From: Paenibacillus albidus
GTDB lineage: Bacteria; Bacillota; Bacilli; Paenibacillales; Paenibacillaceae
Reading direction: 5' to 3'
DNA: 64,000 bases
NCBI RefSeq assembly: GCF_014644435.1
Contig: NZ_BMKR01000031.1
Coordinates: 1-64,000, forward strand
In this document: positions 26,924 through 36,741 of the stretch, piece after piece
Layout of the letters: each line of letters opens with the position of its first letter
How positions within the stretch are numbered: position 1 is the first letter of the stretch
The notes under the pieces: generated by a model
Seen by the model: the letters and a program-made list of their open reading frames with translations, nothing else
The model's database searches: none
What the model was told of the DNA's origin: nothing
Translations under genes and position numbers: made by a program

Positions 26924-26990
26924 AGAATTCAATCCTTTTCCTTATTATGTGGATACAAACAATTCAACACATCCTACTAAGACAATTCTT

Positions 26991-28919
26991 CTATGGAATA
27001 TGAATCGTTTCCTCAATGTGCACTAGTCTCTTCGCATCATTATCACTAAAGATCAAAACAACTTTATAAGTCCCAGATATAAGCGTACTAGTATCGAATG
27101 AATATATATGATATCCCGTATTTAAACCATTATAATCATCTGCTTTGGTAGATTCTCTTCGCTCAATACCCGTTTTTAAATAATATTGTCTTTGGTCATT
27201 TATAAGGGCAGCTTGAATAACAGTATTTGAAGATTTTGCACCTTGGATTCCACCCCATCCTCCTAGACTAAGAATATTATTTTCATAAGAGAACCAATCT
27301 TTAGTATACTTCACTTCACTTGAATCCTTGCTATACATTTCATTAAATTCCTTAGCGGTAAAATCACTTGTTTCATAAGTAGACGGTCCAATTTTGACAA
27401 TTAAGTAATCTCCAAAATCTTTAACATACCCTTTTCTCGGATATTGTTGCATTCCACTAGCATTCTTAATAATCTCTTGCTCGTCCATATTTGTAAGTTC
27501 CTTAAAATTATAACCATGCAAGTTCATAAAACGGAATATTCTCCCTGATTTCCTCAATTCACTTTGAATGCCGTTAAATCTGTCCCATTGAAAAATGGAG
27601 TATCCTTCAGTATCACCCAGTTTCAAATTATAATTTTCAGGCAAACCAACAAAAACGATTTCTTTTTGCGAATTGTCCCCATTGTATTCTTTTATTTCCT
27701 CTGCAATTGAATTCATTTTGGCCAAGTCCAGCTGATACCTTTTGTAATCTGTATCAAAGACCTGATTTATATATTTGGTCTGATATAATACAGTTAATAC
27801 AACCAAAATGGACACTATTATATGAAGGTTTATCTTTAAGACTTTTTTATTCTGAAAATACATATAAATCAATGCAATAACAAAACCTGTGAATACACTA
27901 TAAGTAATAAAAATTCGATTCACTAGATTTATATTTCCCGTGATAAAGTACATCGAAAAAGCAGACAGTATAATCCCCAGGCCTAATAACAAATAAGTTA
28001 TTTTTTTGTTATTAACAGCACCCATAACGCTATATATCAGTAATAGAAATGCTGAAGCAAACGCTACATAGATGCCCATACTCTTCCCTATAAAACTGAA
28101 TCCAAAAAAGACCTTTATAAATTCAAAAAGAGAACTGAATAAATTACCAACACTACTAAAATCGTATTGAATATAGTTCGAAGTATAGCCAGACGGACTA
28201 ACAGAAAATAGGCTTTGCAGTCCCGATGTAATAACTGAGTTAAATAACAAAACAACGGCAGTTAATACTAATCCTTTTATTAAAATAAACAAAACTTTTG
28301 GAAGAGTAAACTCATTTTTATTTGACGAAAAATAAACTAATAAAAAGCATACAGTGAATATCCCAAAAACAAAATAAACAACTGCTAACTCTGAATAGGA
28401 GAGCGCAAAGGTGAACAAAATTACCGCAAACAACAAATGTACAAAGGATTTCTTATTAACGACTTGTTCAAAAAAATAATTGAGTGCTATTGGAATTAAG
28501 CAAAGAACTATCCCCATCTCAATAGTAGTCATCATAAAAATAAAATTTTCTGCGATCAATGGGCAAGATATACTCACACAAGAGAATACAATTATAGATT
28601 TGTCGTTGAAGTATTTATCTGAAAACTTTTGTAGAATATACCCCCATAATGTAATTCCTGTCGCAATCAGCAATACCCCAATAAAATCACGCCAAAAAGG
28701 TATATAGTCAAAAGTATTAAAAACATACTGGGTGAGATGCCCTCCCCATCTTCCTTGTGCCAACAACGCTCCGCCATTTATGTAACGATCGAAACTCTCA
28801 TCATCTACTCCCATAGATGGGTTTGTTAATGTAAATCCATAGGCTAAAGCTATTGTTATTGAAATTGACAACCAATAATATTTATTTCGTTGAAGTGCTT
28901 CTGCCAACAACCCCATCAC
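26991..28919 (-). CDS. GtrII-like polytopic membrane glycosyltransferase
   Basis: A 642-residue protein with about 12 hydrophobic segments in the first 440 residues and a soluble C-terminal domain of about 200. Near the start, after the first membrane segment, it has DDESFDRYINGGALLAQGRWGG-type acidic residues, a pattern of GtrII/GT-C enzymes that use undecaprenyl-linked sugars to decorate surface polymers outside the membrane. Its position next to a DPM1-like enzyme mirrors gtrB-gtrC pairs in serotype-conversion loci. The start is uncertain: GTG 28919, ATG 28916 or a nearby TTG all lie close to GGGAG. The C-terminal domain has no motif I recognise. Confidence 0.78.
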   Translation of the reverse strand: MMGLLAEALQRNKYYWLSISITIALAYGFTLTNPSMGVDDESFDRYINGGALLAQGRWGGHLTQYVFNTFDYIPFWRDFIGVLLIATGITLWGYILQKFSDKYFNDKSIIVFSCVSISCPLIAENFIFMMTTIEMGIVLCLIPIALNYFFEQVVNKKSFVHLLFAVILFTFALSYSELAVVYFVFGIFTVCFLLVYFSSNKNEFTLPKVLFILIKGLVLTAVVLLFNSVITSGLQSLFSVSPSGYTSNYIQYDFSSVGNLFSSLFEFIKVFFGFSFIGKSMGIYVAFASAFLLLIYSVMGAVNNKKITYLLLGLGIILSAFSMYFITGNINLVNRIFITYSVFTGFVIALIYMYFQNKKVLKINLHIIVSILVVLTVLYQTKYINQVFDTDYKRYQLDLAKMNSIAEEIKEYNGDNSQKEIVFVGLPENYNLKLGDTEGYSIFQWDRFNGIQSELRKSGRIFRFMNLHGYNFKELTNMDEQEIIKNASGMQQYPRKGYVKDFGDYLIVKIGPSTYETSDFTAKEFNEMYSKDSSEVKYTKDWFSYENNILSLGGWGGIQGAKSSNTVIQAALINDQRQYYLKTGIERRESTKADDYNGLNTGYHIYSFDTSTLISGTYKVVLIFSDNDAKRLVHIEETIHIP

Positions 28920-29012
28920 TCCCTATAATTACATGCAGAATACAGGGGAAGCTTGAATCGAAAATCAGACAATTATAACTAATCCATCAATCCATTTTCC
29001 CCTGTACCCTAT

Positions 29013-32000
29013 TTAATATAAATCGGTTTTTTTCGTTCTAGATTCTTCTACTGCCTCTTTTGTAGCCTGCAAATAAGCGTAGCCGTACTTTTTATCAGGT
29101 TCCAAATAGGCTCCTTCTCCCCATTCGTTCCATGCATTAATAAATACTATTTGGTCGTCTAAATCGGACCTGTTTTTACCTTCTAGAATCACATCTTTCA
29201 ACCATTGCTTGTACAATCCAGGTGTTGCTCCTTGAAATATCATCCCTTTATTATTTCTACGAGCTGTGTTGTCCCACATTGGCATCACTGCACGATAAAG
29301 CTTTGGTAAATTATACTTAAAGTACTTTTGGTTCTCTACTAAATCCTTATAATCGAAAACCTCTCCGGAAAAATCACCACGGATATAATCTATATCCTGT
29401 GTAATATTCTTACAATTTGTATACACAGTTCCTGGATGGAATTCTGAAATAGCATCATAACCTATCCCAAGCAGATCTAATTCGACCATATTTTCCTTTA
29501 CAGCTATAATGTATAATTCACCAATCCCCTGCTCAAGGCAGTATTCACGCCAATATTGAAGTACGGTAGTAGGCTCTGGCATCAGTGCTGGCCTGTAAAT
29601 GGTTATCATCTTTTTATCTTGCACAGTGATATATCGTTCATCCTTCAAAAATCTAACCATATCGTGAATCACATTCTTATAACTCTCCACACTTTTTGGC
29701 TGCTCCATTAAAATATCAGAATTTGTCCCATCGAAACGTTTTGTCCAATTTTCATTTGCCCAGCAAAGAGAGAATGGGAAATCCAGACTTTTATCCTCAA
29801 GGAACATTTCGATCGGCTTTTCAAGAAGGCGCTCACCATCGAACCAATAGTAATAAAAGGAAAATCCGTAGACCCCATGCATTTTCGCTAATTCAATTTG
29901 ACGAAGCATATTCTCCCTAATCCTTAAATCATAAAATCCAAGCTCACCAGGTAAGCGAGGTTGATAATGACCTACAAATTGAGGTACTGCACGTGCTACA
30001 TTATTCCATTCCGTTACTCCTTTTCCCCACCATTCTTCATTATGTTTGTCGGGATGGAATTGAGTTAGATAATAAGCCACTATTTTACTATCTACACCCT
30101 GGCGTCTAAATGGTAAATCAGTAATTGGTACATAAGTTGAAGTATCTTGGTCTGGGATTTTCAGTATTTGCTCAATATAATCAATTTTGTTTAATTCAGG
30201 CCCTTGTGTTTCATTAATCAGTGATGGACTATCATTAAATTCCTGATCTGCTGGGGAATATGAAAGAAGGCCTGGCATGAGAGTCTTTTTGGTATTATAC
30301 AGAAATCTTTCCTTAACTCTAGGAGTCATTATTGGGAGTTTCCAAAAGGCACTCTTTAGAATCCGATAAAACTTCCTTTTTTGCGGAGCTATTGGGGAAA
30401 GGATCTCAAGTTCAACACTTGATGTACGTTCTAAGAAATTAACTGAGACAGACTCTACATGGTTACTTCTAACCAAATCAACTGTACGCTGAGTTATGGA
30501 TGTCCATGTATTTTCCAAAGCTTCTTTGGTCAACAGTGAGCAATAATTTTCATCCGTACGCAAACTAATAGCTTGGTCAACAAATTCTATGAACTGATCC
30601 GGACTGTGTGCAATCAAACAAGATTTGTATTTCAGGCATTCGGGAAGTGCATACGTTACAATAGGTTTATTCAAAGCCATATACTCAAATATTTTCACAG
30701 GTGAAACAGATTTAGTTATATCATTTAGTAAAAACGGTAAAATTGCAATGTCATAGAAGACAGCATATTGACTAAGCTGTGCATATGGCTTAGATCCAAT
30801 ATAATGAACATTATCGCATTCTAATAGTCCACTTTCTCTTAGTGAACCATCATGTTCATACCCTATTAGTAATAATATATAATTTTCGTTCTCAGCTAAT
30901 TTTTTCAGCATTTCAAAATCAATCCACTGAGCCAATGCTCCATGATAACCAATTATAATCTTTTCCATTGACACTATTTCTCTAATGTCTTCTGGTGGCT
31001 CTGTCGTAACCCTGTCCAAATTCCAGTGATCGTAATCGACGCCATTGGTTATTAACTCCATATTCTGATTACGAAATGGCTTTATTTGATCAAACAGCTT
31101 ATCTGCTGTAGCCACTATAGAAATAGTGAGATTCTTTAATATATAGTCGTGACGTTCGAACACGAATTTAGGGATATTCCCCGTTATCTGAGGCGTTATC
31201 TCATCTATATATTCGTAAACAATATGGTAGCCTTTATTAATAAATAATTCCAACTCTTCAATCGTAGTAGCAAGATCTATAGACTGTAAACGAATAATTT
31301 TAAGACCACTCTTACGATCTAAAATTTCAAACAATTTTTTCTTGATTTCATAGTTATCCAAATTTATTACACATAACGTCGGGGTAACAAACTCACAAAT
31401 TTCTATTTCTTTATCTACTAATGGATGCGCTCCATAAAAGGAAATCCCCCCAACATTCCCTGCTTGAAGAGACAGGTGCTGGAACCTTTGAAATAAGGGT
31501 GTATTCCATCCCATCGGAACATGGAAAATATCAATAAATGTATGTGGGGTATCCTCTATCCATTGGTCAATTACTTGCCAGATATCGTTGTGTTGAACGA
31601 TTTCCGCAATCTTCCCCGAATCTTTAACATTTGCTATTGACTCTGGGCCTTTATCGTATATTTTCTTTACGGTCTTTGTTAATCCTATTGTTTTCATGTT
31701 TTGATTTGTCTTCTTCATGAGCTTGTAGCACTCTCTAATCAAATTAACAATTTGTTTTTTTGAATTTTTCGAGTGATCTAATGTGATTCTTAAAGGTTTA
31801 GTTGCTTTCCAAATTCTCGAGTTAATTAGTAAATTGTATTCTTTAGAGACTAATGAATTGTCATGCGCCAGTCTATTAGTTTGAAGATTCAGCGCATTTA
31901 TTTTGATATCCAATTGCTCATTTACCCATGTTAGTTCATCTCTTAATCCCAATAAATCATTACGTTCTGCCAAAAGACTCTCGCCATGATTTTTCTCTTT

Positions 32001-34175
32001 TTTTAATTCATTATTAAGTCTATCATTTTCAATTTTCAATTTTTCTATTTCCCTTAATTTATCAGCATAAAGTTGAAAATGTTCTTGTGATTCATCTATT
32101 TGAATGTTTATTTTCTCTTTAATTTCTTCATACACCTGGTTTTCATCGAGGGCTTGAATTTTAAACCTTAACTCCAATTTCATTCCATTTGCCTGTATAT
32201 CCCCAGTTAGATAAATAGGATCAGTTGTCAGGAAAAAATCCATCTCAGAGTCTAGAGAAAAAGAATTGAATGGTTTTAGAATCACAGGAGTCCCATCAAT
32301 TTCAGATAATATTATGGAACATTTACAAGCATGACCTTCAATGGGATCAAACCGAATACCTTTAACGTTTTTGTATTCGCTAATGTCAAATTCCAATATA
32401 ACTTCCATTAAATCACTATCATAGTAGTGTTGGACCTTCTCACGGTCATTAAATCCTTCACCTGTATCAATGTATACATTAGCCATGAAATTCCCTGTTA
32501 TAAATATCTGTTCTGGATCAAGCAAGCTGATCGTATTCTTCTGATACATTTCCTTATTAAACATTTTCACATGTGTAGCCGAAAAAAAACCTTCCCATTT
32601 ATAAAACACATTTATCATTTCAGTACTAATTCCAAATGTTTTATAAATATTTTTTTCCAAAACAAAAAAACCAACATGTCTATGTTTTGCATAGAACTCT
32701 TTGATAGATCGCCATAAAATGAACTCCACAGGCAAATCGCAATCCAGATTCCATTCATAATCAAAGACAATCCATTGTTCATTGGTGTAGAACATATTAT
32801 CAAACAAAGTATCTACGTTGCTGAACGAGGTGAACTCCAACTGCCCGTTAAATACTTCCGAACCAAATATTCGGTGAAACTTATCAGAGTAGGAATTAAC
32901 CCGAAGAGGTTCTGGTGATATAATAGTTTTAAATTTATTTAATAACGACAAGTAACCTTGAGAATCTTTATTCTCAACCTTTTCTAGAAGCAAAGTTTCA
33001 ACCGTTGGAAGGTCAAGGAAGTCAAAGGCTAAATCATTTCCCTCCATGTGAGCAGGTAGTAACGAAATGGGTTCTTTATTGCTTTTAGAATGTTCGAACA
33101 CTTGATACATATGCTTCAAATGTTCTTTAGCTTGATTAGTAAGCGGGCGCTTTAAGACAATAAGCTTGTCTTTTTCATTGATAATCATTGTACATATTTT
33201 GTAAGAGTCATCTCTATTAGCGTTAATTTTCACATATAATATATCTCTGGCGGTGTCGCCATTTTCAACATTACCGCTTTGATCATTATTTTTACCAGCA
33301 ACAATCAGGAACGAATTGGCAAACACATTTTCTACTTCCTCTTTAACTAAGAGATTCTGCATTTGCACTTCATCAAAAAACATATAACGATCAGTATCAT
33401 AACTGTTAACATCATATGACAAGGGTACCTTTTCAAAACCTTCATCCGAATAAATAATCTCAGGAAATTTGTAGTCTGGATAAGGGTAGTAAAACTTTTT
33501 CGCTATTAAACCACTGTCATTTAATAAAAGGCTTATCTCGCTTTTAGAGAAAGTTTTAACCTTTTTTTCATTAACATAACCATTCAGTCCAACAAACAAA
33601 TCTCCAAGGTGATCTTCTTTTGCTCCAGAGAAATATTTTAAACCAAGTCTATTTTCAATTGCTATTAATACTTCTCCATCATTTTTCATATAATTTGACA
33701 TACGTCTTATAAAATCTTCATAGGGTTTGTCACTATTTATAAATCCGCCTGCATATTCTAAAACACCATTTACAACAATGTAGTCAAATTCCTCTTTGAA
33801 TTCCATATTTTCAAAATTACCTACAAATATTTCTAAATTTTCAATTTCTTTATGACGTTCAAAATTTATATTCGCACGCTTATATGTTAATTCTACAGAC
33901 GCAACATATTTAGCCTTATCGCATAATAATCTAGTTATCGCCCCGCAACCTGAACCAATTTCCAGAATTCTGCACTGTTTTTTAAAGGGAAACCAGTTCA
34001 AAATATTTTCTCTTAGATGAGAGAGATGGTAAAAAGCCGGCCACCCAATATTGTTATGTTCCTCTAAATCATACTGTTTATTATTCATTACAATTTCCAG
34101 TATTGCATCTTCTATGGTCACACCATCTGAATAATTCGATTCATTATTATAGAATTCCAAATTGAATTTAGCCAT
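29013..34175 (-). CDS. Multidomain methyltransferase / glycosyltransferase / WbsX-like protein
   Basis: A 1,720-residue cytoplasmic protein. Residues about 50-260 form a SAM-dependent methyltransferase (ILEIGSGCGAITRLL, then EFDYIVVNGVLEYAG). A middle region (about 300-690) has no clear family but includes FDYEWNLDCDLPVEFILWR. A coiled coil spans about 692-795. A GT-B-type glycosyltransferase follows (about 878-1212: YHGALAQWIDFEML, SVSPVKIFEYMALNKPIV). The end, about 1364-1720, is a WbsX/GH99-like domain (YYLTQFHPDKHNEEWWGKG, INAWNEWGEGAYLEPD). It resembles in concept the multifunctional methylrhamnosyltransferase WsaE of S-layer glycan clusters. ATG 34175 follows GGAGAGG. It may extend, methylate and cap the glycan chain before export. 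Confidence 0.85.
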   Translation of the reverse strand: MAKFNLEFYNNESNYSDGVTIEDAILEIVMNNKQYDLEEHNNIGWPAFYHLSHLRENILNWFPFKKQCRILEIGSGCGAITRLLCDKAKYVASVELTYKRANINFERHKEIENLEIFVGNFENMEFKEEFDYIVVNGVLEYAGGFINSDKPYEDFIRRMSNYMKNDGEVLIAIENRLGLKYFSGAKEDHLGDLFVGLNGYVNEKKVKTFSKSEISLLLNDSGLIAKKFYYPYPDYKFPEIIYSDEGFEKVPLSYDVNSYDTDRYMFFDEVQMQNLLVKEEVENVFANSFLIVAGKNNDQSGNVENGDTARDILYVKINANRDDSYKICTMIINEKDKLIVLKRPLTNQAKEHLKHMYQVFEHSKSNKEPISLLPAHMEGNDLAFDFLDLPTVETLLLEKVENKDSQGYLSLLNKFKTIISPEPLRVNSYSDKFHRIFGSEVFNGQLEFTSFSNVDTLFDNMFYTNEQWIVFDYEWNLDCDLPVEFILWRSIKEFYAKHRHVGFFVLEKNIYKTFGISTEMINVFYKWEGFFSATHVKMFNKEMYQKNTISLLDPEQIFITGNFMANVYIDTGEGFNDREKVQHYYDSDLMEVILEFDISEYKNVKGIRFDPIEGHACKCSIILSEIDGTPVILKPFNSFSLDSEMDFFLTTDPIYLTGDIQANGMKLELRFKIQALDENQVYEEIKEKINIQIDESQEHFQLYADKLREIEKLKIENDRLNNELKKEKNHGESLLAERNDLLGLRDELTWVNEQLDIKINALNLQTNRLAHDNSLVSKEYNLLINSRIWKATKPLRITLDHSKNSKKQIVNLIRECYKLMKKTNQNMKTIGLTKTVKKIYDKGPESIANVKDSGKIAEIVQHNDIWQVIDQWIEDTPHTFIDIFHVPMGWNTPLFQRFQHLSLQAGNVGGISFYGAHPLVDKEIEICEFVTPTLCVINLDNYEIKKKLFEILDRKSGLKIIRLQSIDLATTIEELELFINKGYHIVYEYIDEITPQITGNIPKFVFERHDYILKNLTISIVATADKLFDQIKPFRNQNMELITNGVDYDHWNLDRVTTEPPEDIREIVSMEKIIIGYHGALAQWIDFEMLKKLAENENYILLLIGYEHDGSLRESGLLECDNVHYIGSKPYAQLSQYAVFYDIAILPFLLNDITKSVSPVKIFEYMALNKPIVTYALPECLKYKSCLIAHSPDQFIEFVDQAISLRTDENYCSLLTKEALENTWTSITQRTVDLVRSNHVESVSVNFLERTSSVELEILSPIAPQKRKFYRILKSAFWKLPIMTPRVKERFLYNTKKTLMPGLLSYSPADQEFNDSPSLINETQGPELNKIDYIEQILKIPDQDTSTYVPITDLPFRRQGVDSKIVAYYLTQFHPDKHNEEWWGKGVTEWNNVARAVPQFVGHYQPRLPGELGFYDLRIRENMLRQIELAKMHGVYGFSFYYYWFDGERLLEKPIEMFLEDKSLDFPFSLCWANENWTKRFDGTNSDILMEQPKSVESYKNVIHDMVRFLKDERYITVQDKKMITIYRPALMPEPTTVLQYWREYCLEQGIGELYIIAVKENMVELDLLGIGYDAISEFHPGTVYTNCKNITQDIDYIRGDFSGEVFDYKDLVENQKYFKYNLPKLYRAVMPMWDNTARRNNKGMIFQGATPGLYKQWLKDVILEGKNRSDLDDQIVFINAWNEWGEGAYLEPDKKYGYAYLQATKEAVEESRTKKTDLY

Positions 34176-34211
34176 TAAAGCCTCTCCATTCTAATTTTTT
34201 CTTTCAAAGCA

Positions 34212-35882
34212 TTATTCTCCCTTGCGTTTTCTTAGAGACGATTCACTGGGTGTACCCATATCAAAGTGAACTTTAATATCTGTGATGTTGTCATTAACGA
34301 TCATAAAAGAGATAATCCTTGAGTAAGTATCAATTTCGGTTAGAAACACTCTACCGTCAAAGAATGAAAAACTATACGGTACACCTTTTAAATCCAACGC
34401 TTCTTTTAGTTCTTCAAATTCAGAAGTTTCTAAGCTTTCCAAATTTTTCGTTCTAATTAACATTGGAGCAACTTCACCAGCACCGTTTTGATACACGCTT
34501 ATATAAAAATAAGAACCGATTTTAATGATATCGTTCATCCCTCTTAATTCAAAGGGTACCTTGTATTCACAAATTTTATTAAACGGCGAACTTAAATAAT
34601 CAGCAACTATAATTTTACCCGGCCCTGACACAAAAAAGAGTTTTCCATCTATGATTCGAATACTTCTGATGTAAGAGTTCTCCTGCAGGTACCCTAATCT
34701 TATTACTTTATCAATTACGACTTCTTCCCCATTATTACTCAATACAAATACATGTTGTGACATAGCCGAGATACCAAAAAACATCTGACTTTGTGCATCA
34801 TATAATATTCTGTTAGGACTTTCACCTACACGGTCTATTATTTGTGTTTGTCTAAATGTATCACCATTTTTAACGAATACTCGAATCTCATTCCCATTCG
34901 TATCATCTACCAAAAAGACATTTCCATCACTAGAAATAGAATGTGGATTACCAAGAGTATCTGAAAGTGTCTTCCATCCTTTTATTGGATCTGATAGATT
35001 ATTATTGTAAATAACACGTTGATGCCAGCAATCTACAATAAAGTATTCGTCCCCTACTTTCTCAATATGTGTTGGAGTATATAACTGTTTTTTCCATTCA
35101 TTCGACTTATTAGTATCCAGTACTAATTGATCCTTCTGTTCCTTCAGTAAATACTCTTGTTTTGAGGATTCCATATATTCGCTGCATACTTCTTGTGCAT
35201 TACCATACATCCGCACGGTTCCATGATCCAACCATACGACTTTATTACACATTGATCGTATTTGCTCAATGCTATGGGATACCAGTAGTACAGTAGTTCC
35301 TCCGCTCATCAGTTCGCGCATTCTTTTAGCACTCTTTTTCTGAAACTGTGTATCTCCTACAGATAAAATCTCGTCAACTATTAATATATCGGGATTAACT
35401 AGAGTCGCTATGGAAAATGCCAACCTCATAATCATACCAGAGGAAAAATTCCGAATCGGTGTATCCATAAAATTATGCAATTCCGAAAAATCAACAATAT
35501 CATTATATCGTTCACTCAGATACTTTTTGGAATAACCCAGTACCGCACCATTTAGAAATATATTCTCTCTTGCAGTTAAATCGACGTCAAATCCCGCTCC
35601 TAGTTCTAACATTGGTGCAATATTCCCTGAGACTTCAAGTTTGCCTATTGAAGGAGACAGTATCCCGGAAATAATTTTAAGAAGGGTACTTTTCCCAGCG
35701 CCATTCTTACCAATAACACCAACAACATCACCCTTTTCAATTGAAAAAGAAACGTCCTTCAAGGCAATAAACTCCTTGTATTCAAGCTTGCCCGCGATTT
35801 TTTTCACCATAAATTCTTTGAGGCTTGATATACGGTCATTAGCCATACGGAATTTCATAGATACATTCTCTACTTTAATCAA
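34212..35882 (-). CDS. wzt: Wzt/TagH-type polysaccharide ABC ATPase fused to a beta-propeller-like domain
   Basis: A 556-residue protein. The N-terminal 240 residues are a polysaccharide-exporter ATPase with Walker A GKNGAGKS (58-65), signature FSSGMIMRLAF and Walker B ILIVDEILS. Ordinary Wzt proteins end in a jelly-roll glycan-binding domain. Here the C-terminal 300 residues instead show repeated blade-like units (GDEYFIVDCWHQRVIY, GNVFLVDDTNGNEIRVF, GKLFFVSGPGKIIVADY, DGRVFLTEIDTYSRIISF) that look like a six- or seven-bladed NHL/YWTD-type propeller. The start is TTG 35882 after GAGAGGG. It pairs with the permease 15 bases upstream. Confidence 0.85.
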   Translation of the reverse strand: MIKVENVSMKFRMANDRISSLKEFMVKKIAGKLEYKEFIALKDVSFSIEKGDVVGVIGKNGAGKSTLLKIISGILSPSIGKLEVSGNIAPMLELGAGFDVDLTARENIFLNGAVLGYSKKYLSERYNDIVDFSELHNFMDTPIRNFSSGMIMRLAFSIATLVNPDILIVDEILSVGDTQFQKKSAKRMRELMSGGTTVLLVSHSIEQIRSMCNKVVWLDHGTVRMYGNAQEVCSEYMESSKQEYLLKEQKDQLVLDTNKSNEWKKQLYTPTHIEKVGDEYFIVDCWHQRVIYNNNLSDPIKGWKTLSDTLGNPHSISSDGNVFLVDDTNGNEIRVFVKNGDTFRQTQIIDRVGESPNRILYDAQSQMFFGISAMSQHVFVLSNNGEEVVIDKVIRLGYLQENSYIRSIRIIDGKLFFVSGPGKIIVADYLSSPFNKICEYKVPFELRGMNDIIKIGSYFYISVYQNGAGEVAPMLIRTKNLESLETSEFEELKEALDLKGVPYSFSFFDGRVFLTEIDTYSRIISFMIVNDNITDIKVHFDMGTPSESSLRKRKGE

Positions 35883-35897
35883 GTGAAACCCTCTCTC

Positions 35898-36680
35898 TTA
35901 TAAATAAAGAATAAATTGATTTTGAGTTTTCTTAAATACCAATGACCCGACTATTAAGGATATTATTGCGAACACCGCACAATAAATCCAAGCTAATGCA
36001 TCAGGAAAACCATTATTTAATATAATCACACGAATAAATCTTATAAAATGATACATCGGGTTAAGTTCCAAAACCAATTTCATTTGTGGCGGCAGAATAT
36101 TTTCTGGATAGAATATAGGTGTAACATAAGTCCAAATTGTTAGTACTATGCTATATAAAAACTGTGTGTCACGAAAGAAGACCATTAAAGAACTGAGAAG
36201 TAAAGATAGGCCACAAATAAAAATAAACACACATCCAATTCCATAAAGTAACGCCAAGTGATGATAAGTTATCTTCATCCCCGAGATAATAACCACGATG
36301 TATAATGCCATCAATGAAAATAAAAAATTCACACCACATGACAAGACACGCGAAAAAGGATATATGTACTTGGGCATATATACTTTATTAATTAAAGAAG
36401 CATTTTGTATAATACATGTCATTGCTTGTGATGTTGCTTCAGACATAAAATTGAATATCACTATACCGCTAAGTAGATAAACTGCATAATAAGGTATGTC
36501 AAATCGAAATAATGTTGAAAAAACCATATACTGTACTGTCATTATCAGCAGGGGGTTTAATAAACTCCAAAGAACCCCAAGAACGGATCTTCTGTACTTA
36601 GTCTTAAAATCTCTTTCTACTAGCTGTGCAAGAAGAAAGCCATATTTTTTATAAAAGAGAAAACTGGTACTTTTAAACAC
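35898..36680 (-). CDS. wzm: ABC-2 type polysaccharide export permease (Wzm/TagG)
   Basis: A 260-residue permease with six predicted membrane segments. The cytoplasmic N-terminus LVERDFKTKYRRSVLGVLWSLLNPL is the amphipathic entry motif of Wzm/TagG/KpsM transporters, and VTPIFYPENILPPQM with LNPMYHFIRFIR is equally typical. It exports an undecaprenyl-diphosphate-linked glycan completed inside the cell. GTG 36680 has GGGGGAT eight bases before it. It sits directly before its ATPase gene, and its presence means the main chain uses the ABC-dependent route, not Wzx/Wzy; no wzx-like gene is seen. Confidence 0.92.
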   Translation of the reverse strand: MFKSTSFLFYKKYGFLLAQLVERDFKTKYRRSVLGVLWSLLNPLLIMTVQYMVFSTLFRFDIPYYAVYLLSGIVIFNFMSEATSQAMTCIIQNASLINKVYMPKYIYPFSRVLSCGVNFLFSLMALYIVVIISGMKITYHHLALLYGIGCVFIFICGLSLLLSSLMVFFRDTQFLYSIVLTIWTYVTPIFYPENILPPQMKLVLELNPMYHFIRFIRVIILNNGFPDALAWIYCAVFAIISLIVGSLVFKKTQNQFILYL

Positions 36681-36741
36681 TATAATCCCCCATCACCTTA
36701 TTAGACATATCCAGCCACAATTGAATTTTTATAATTTCAAT

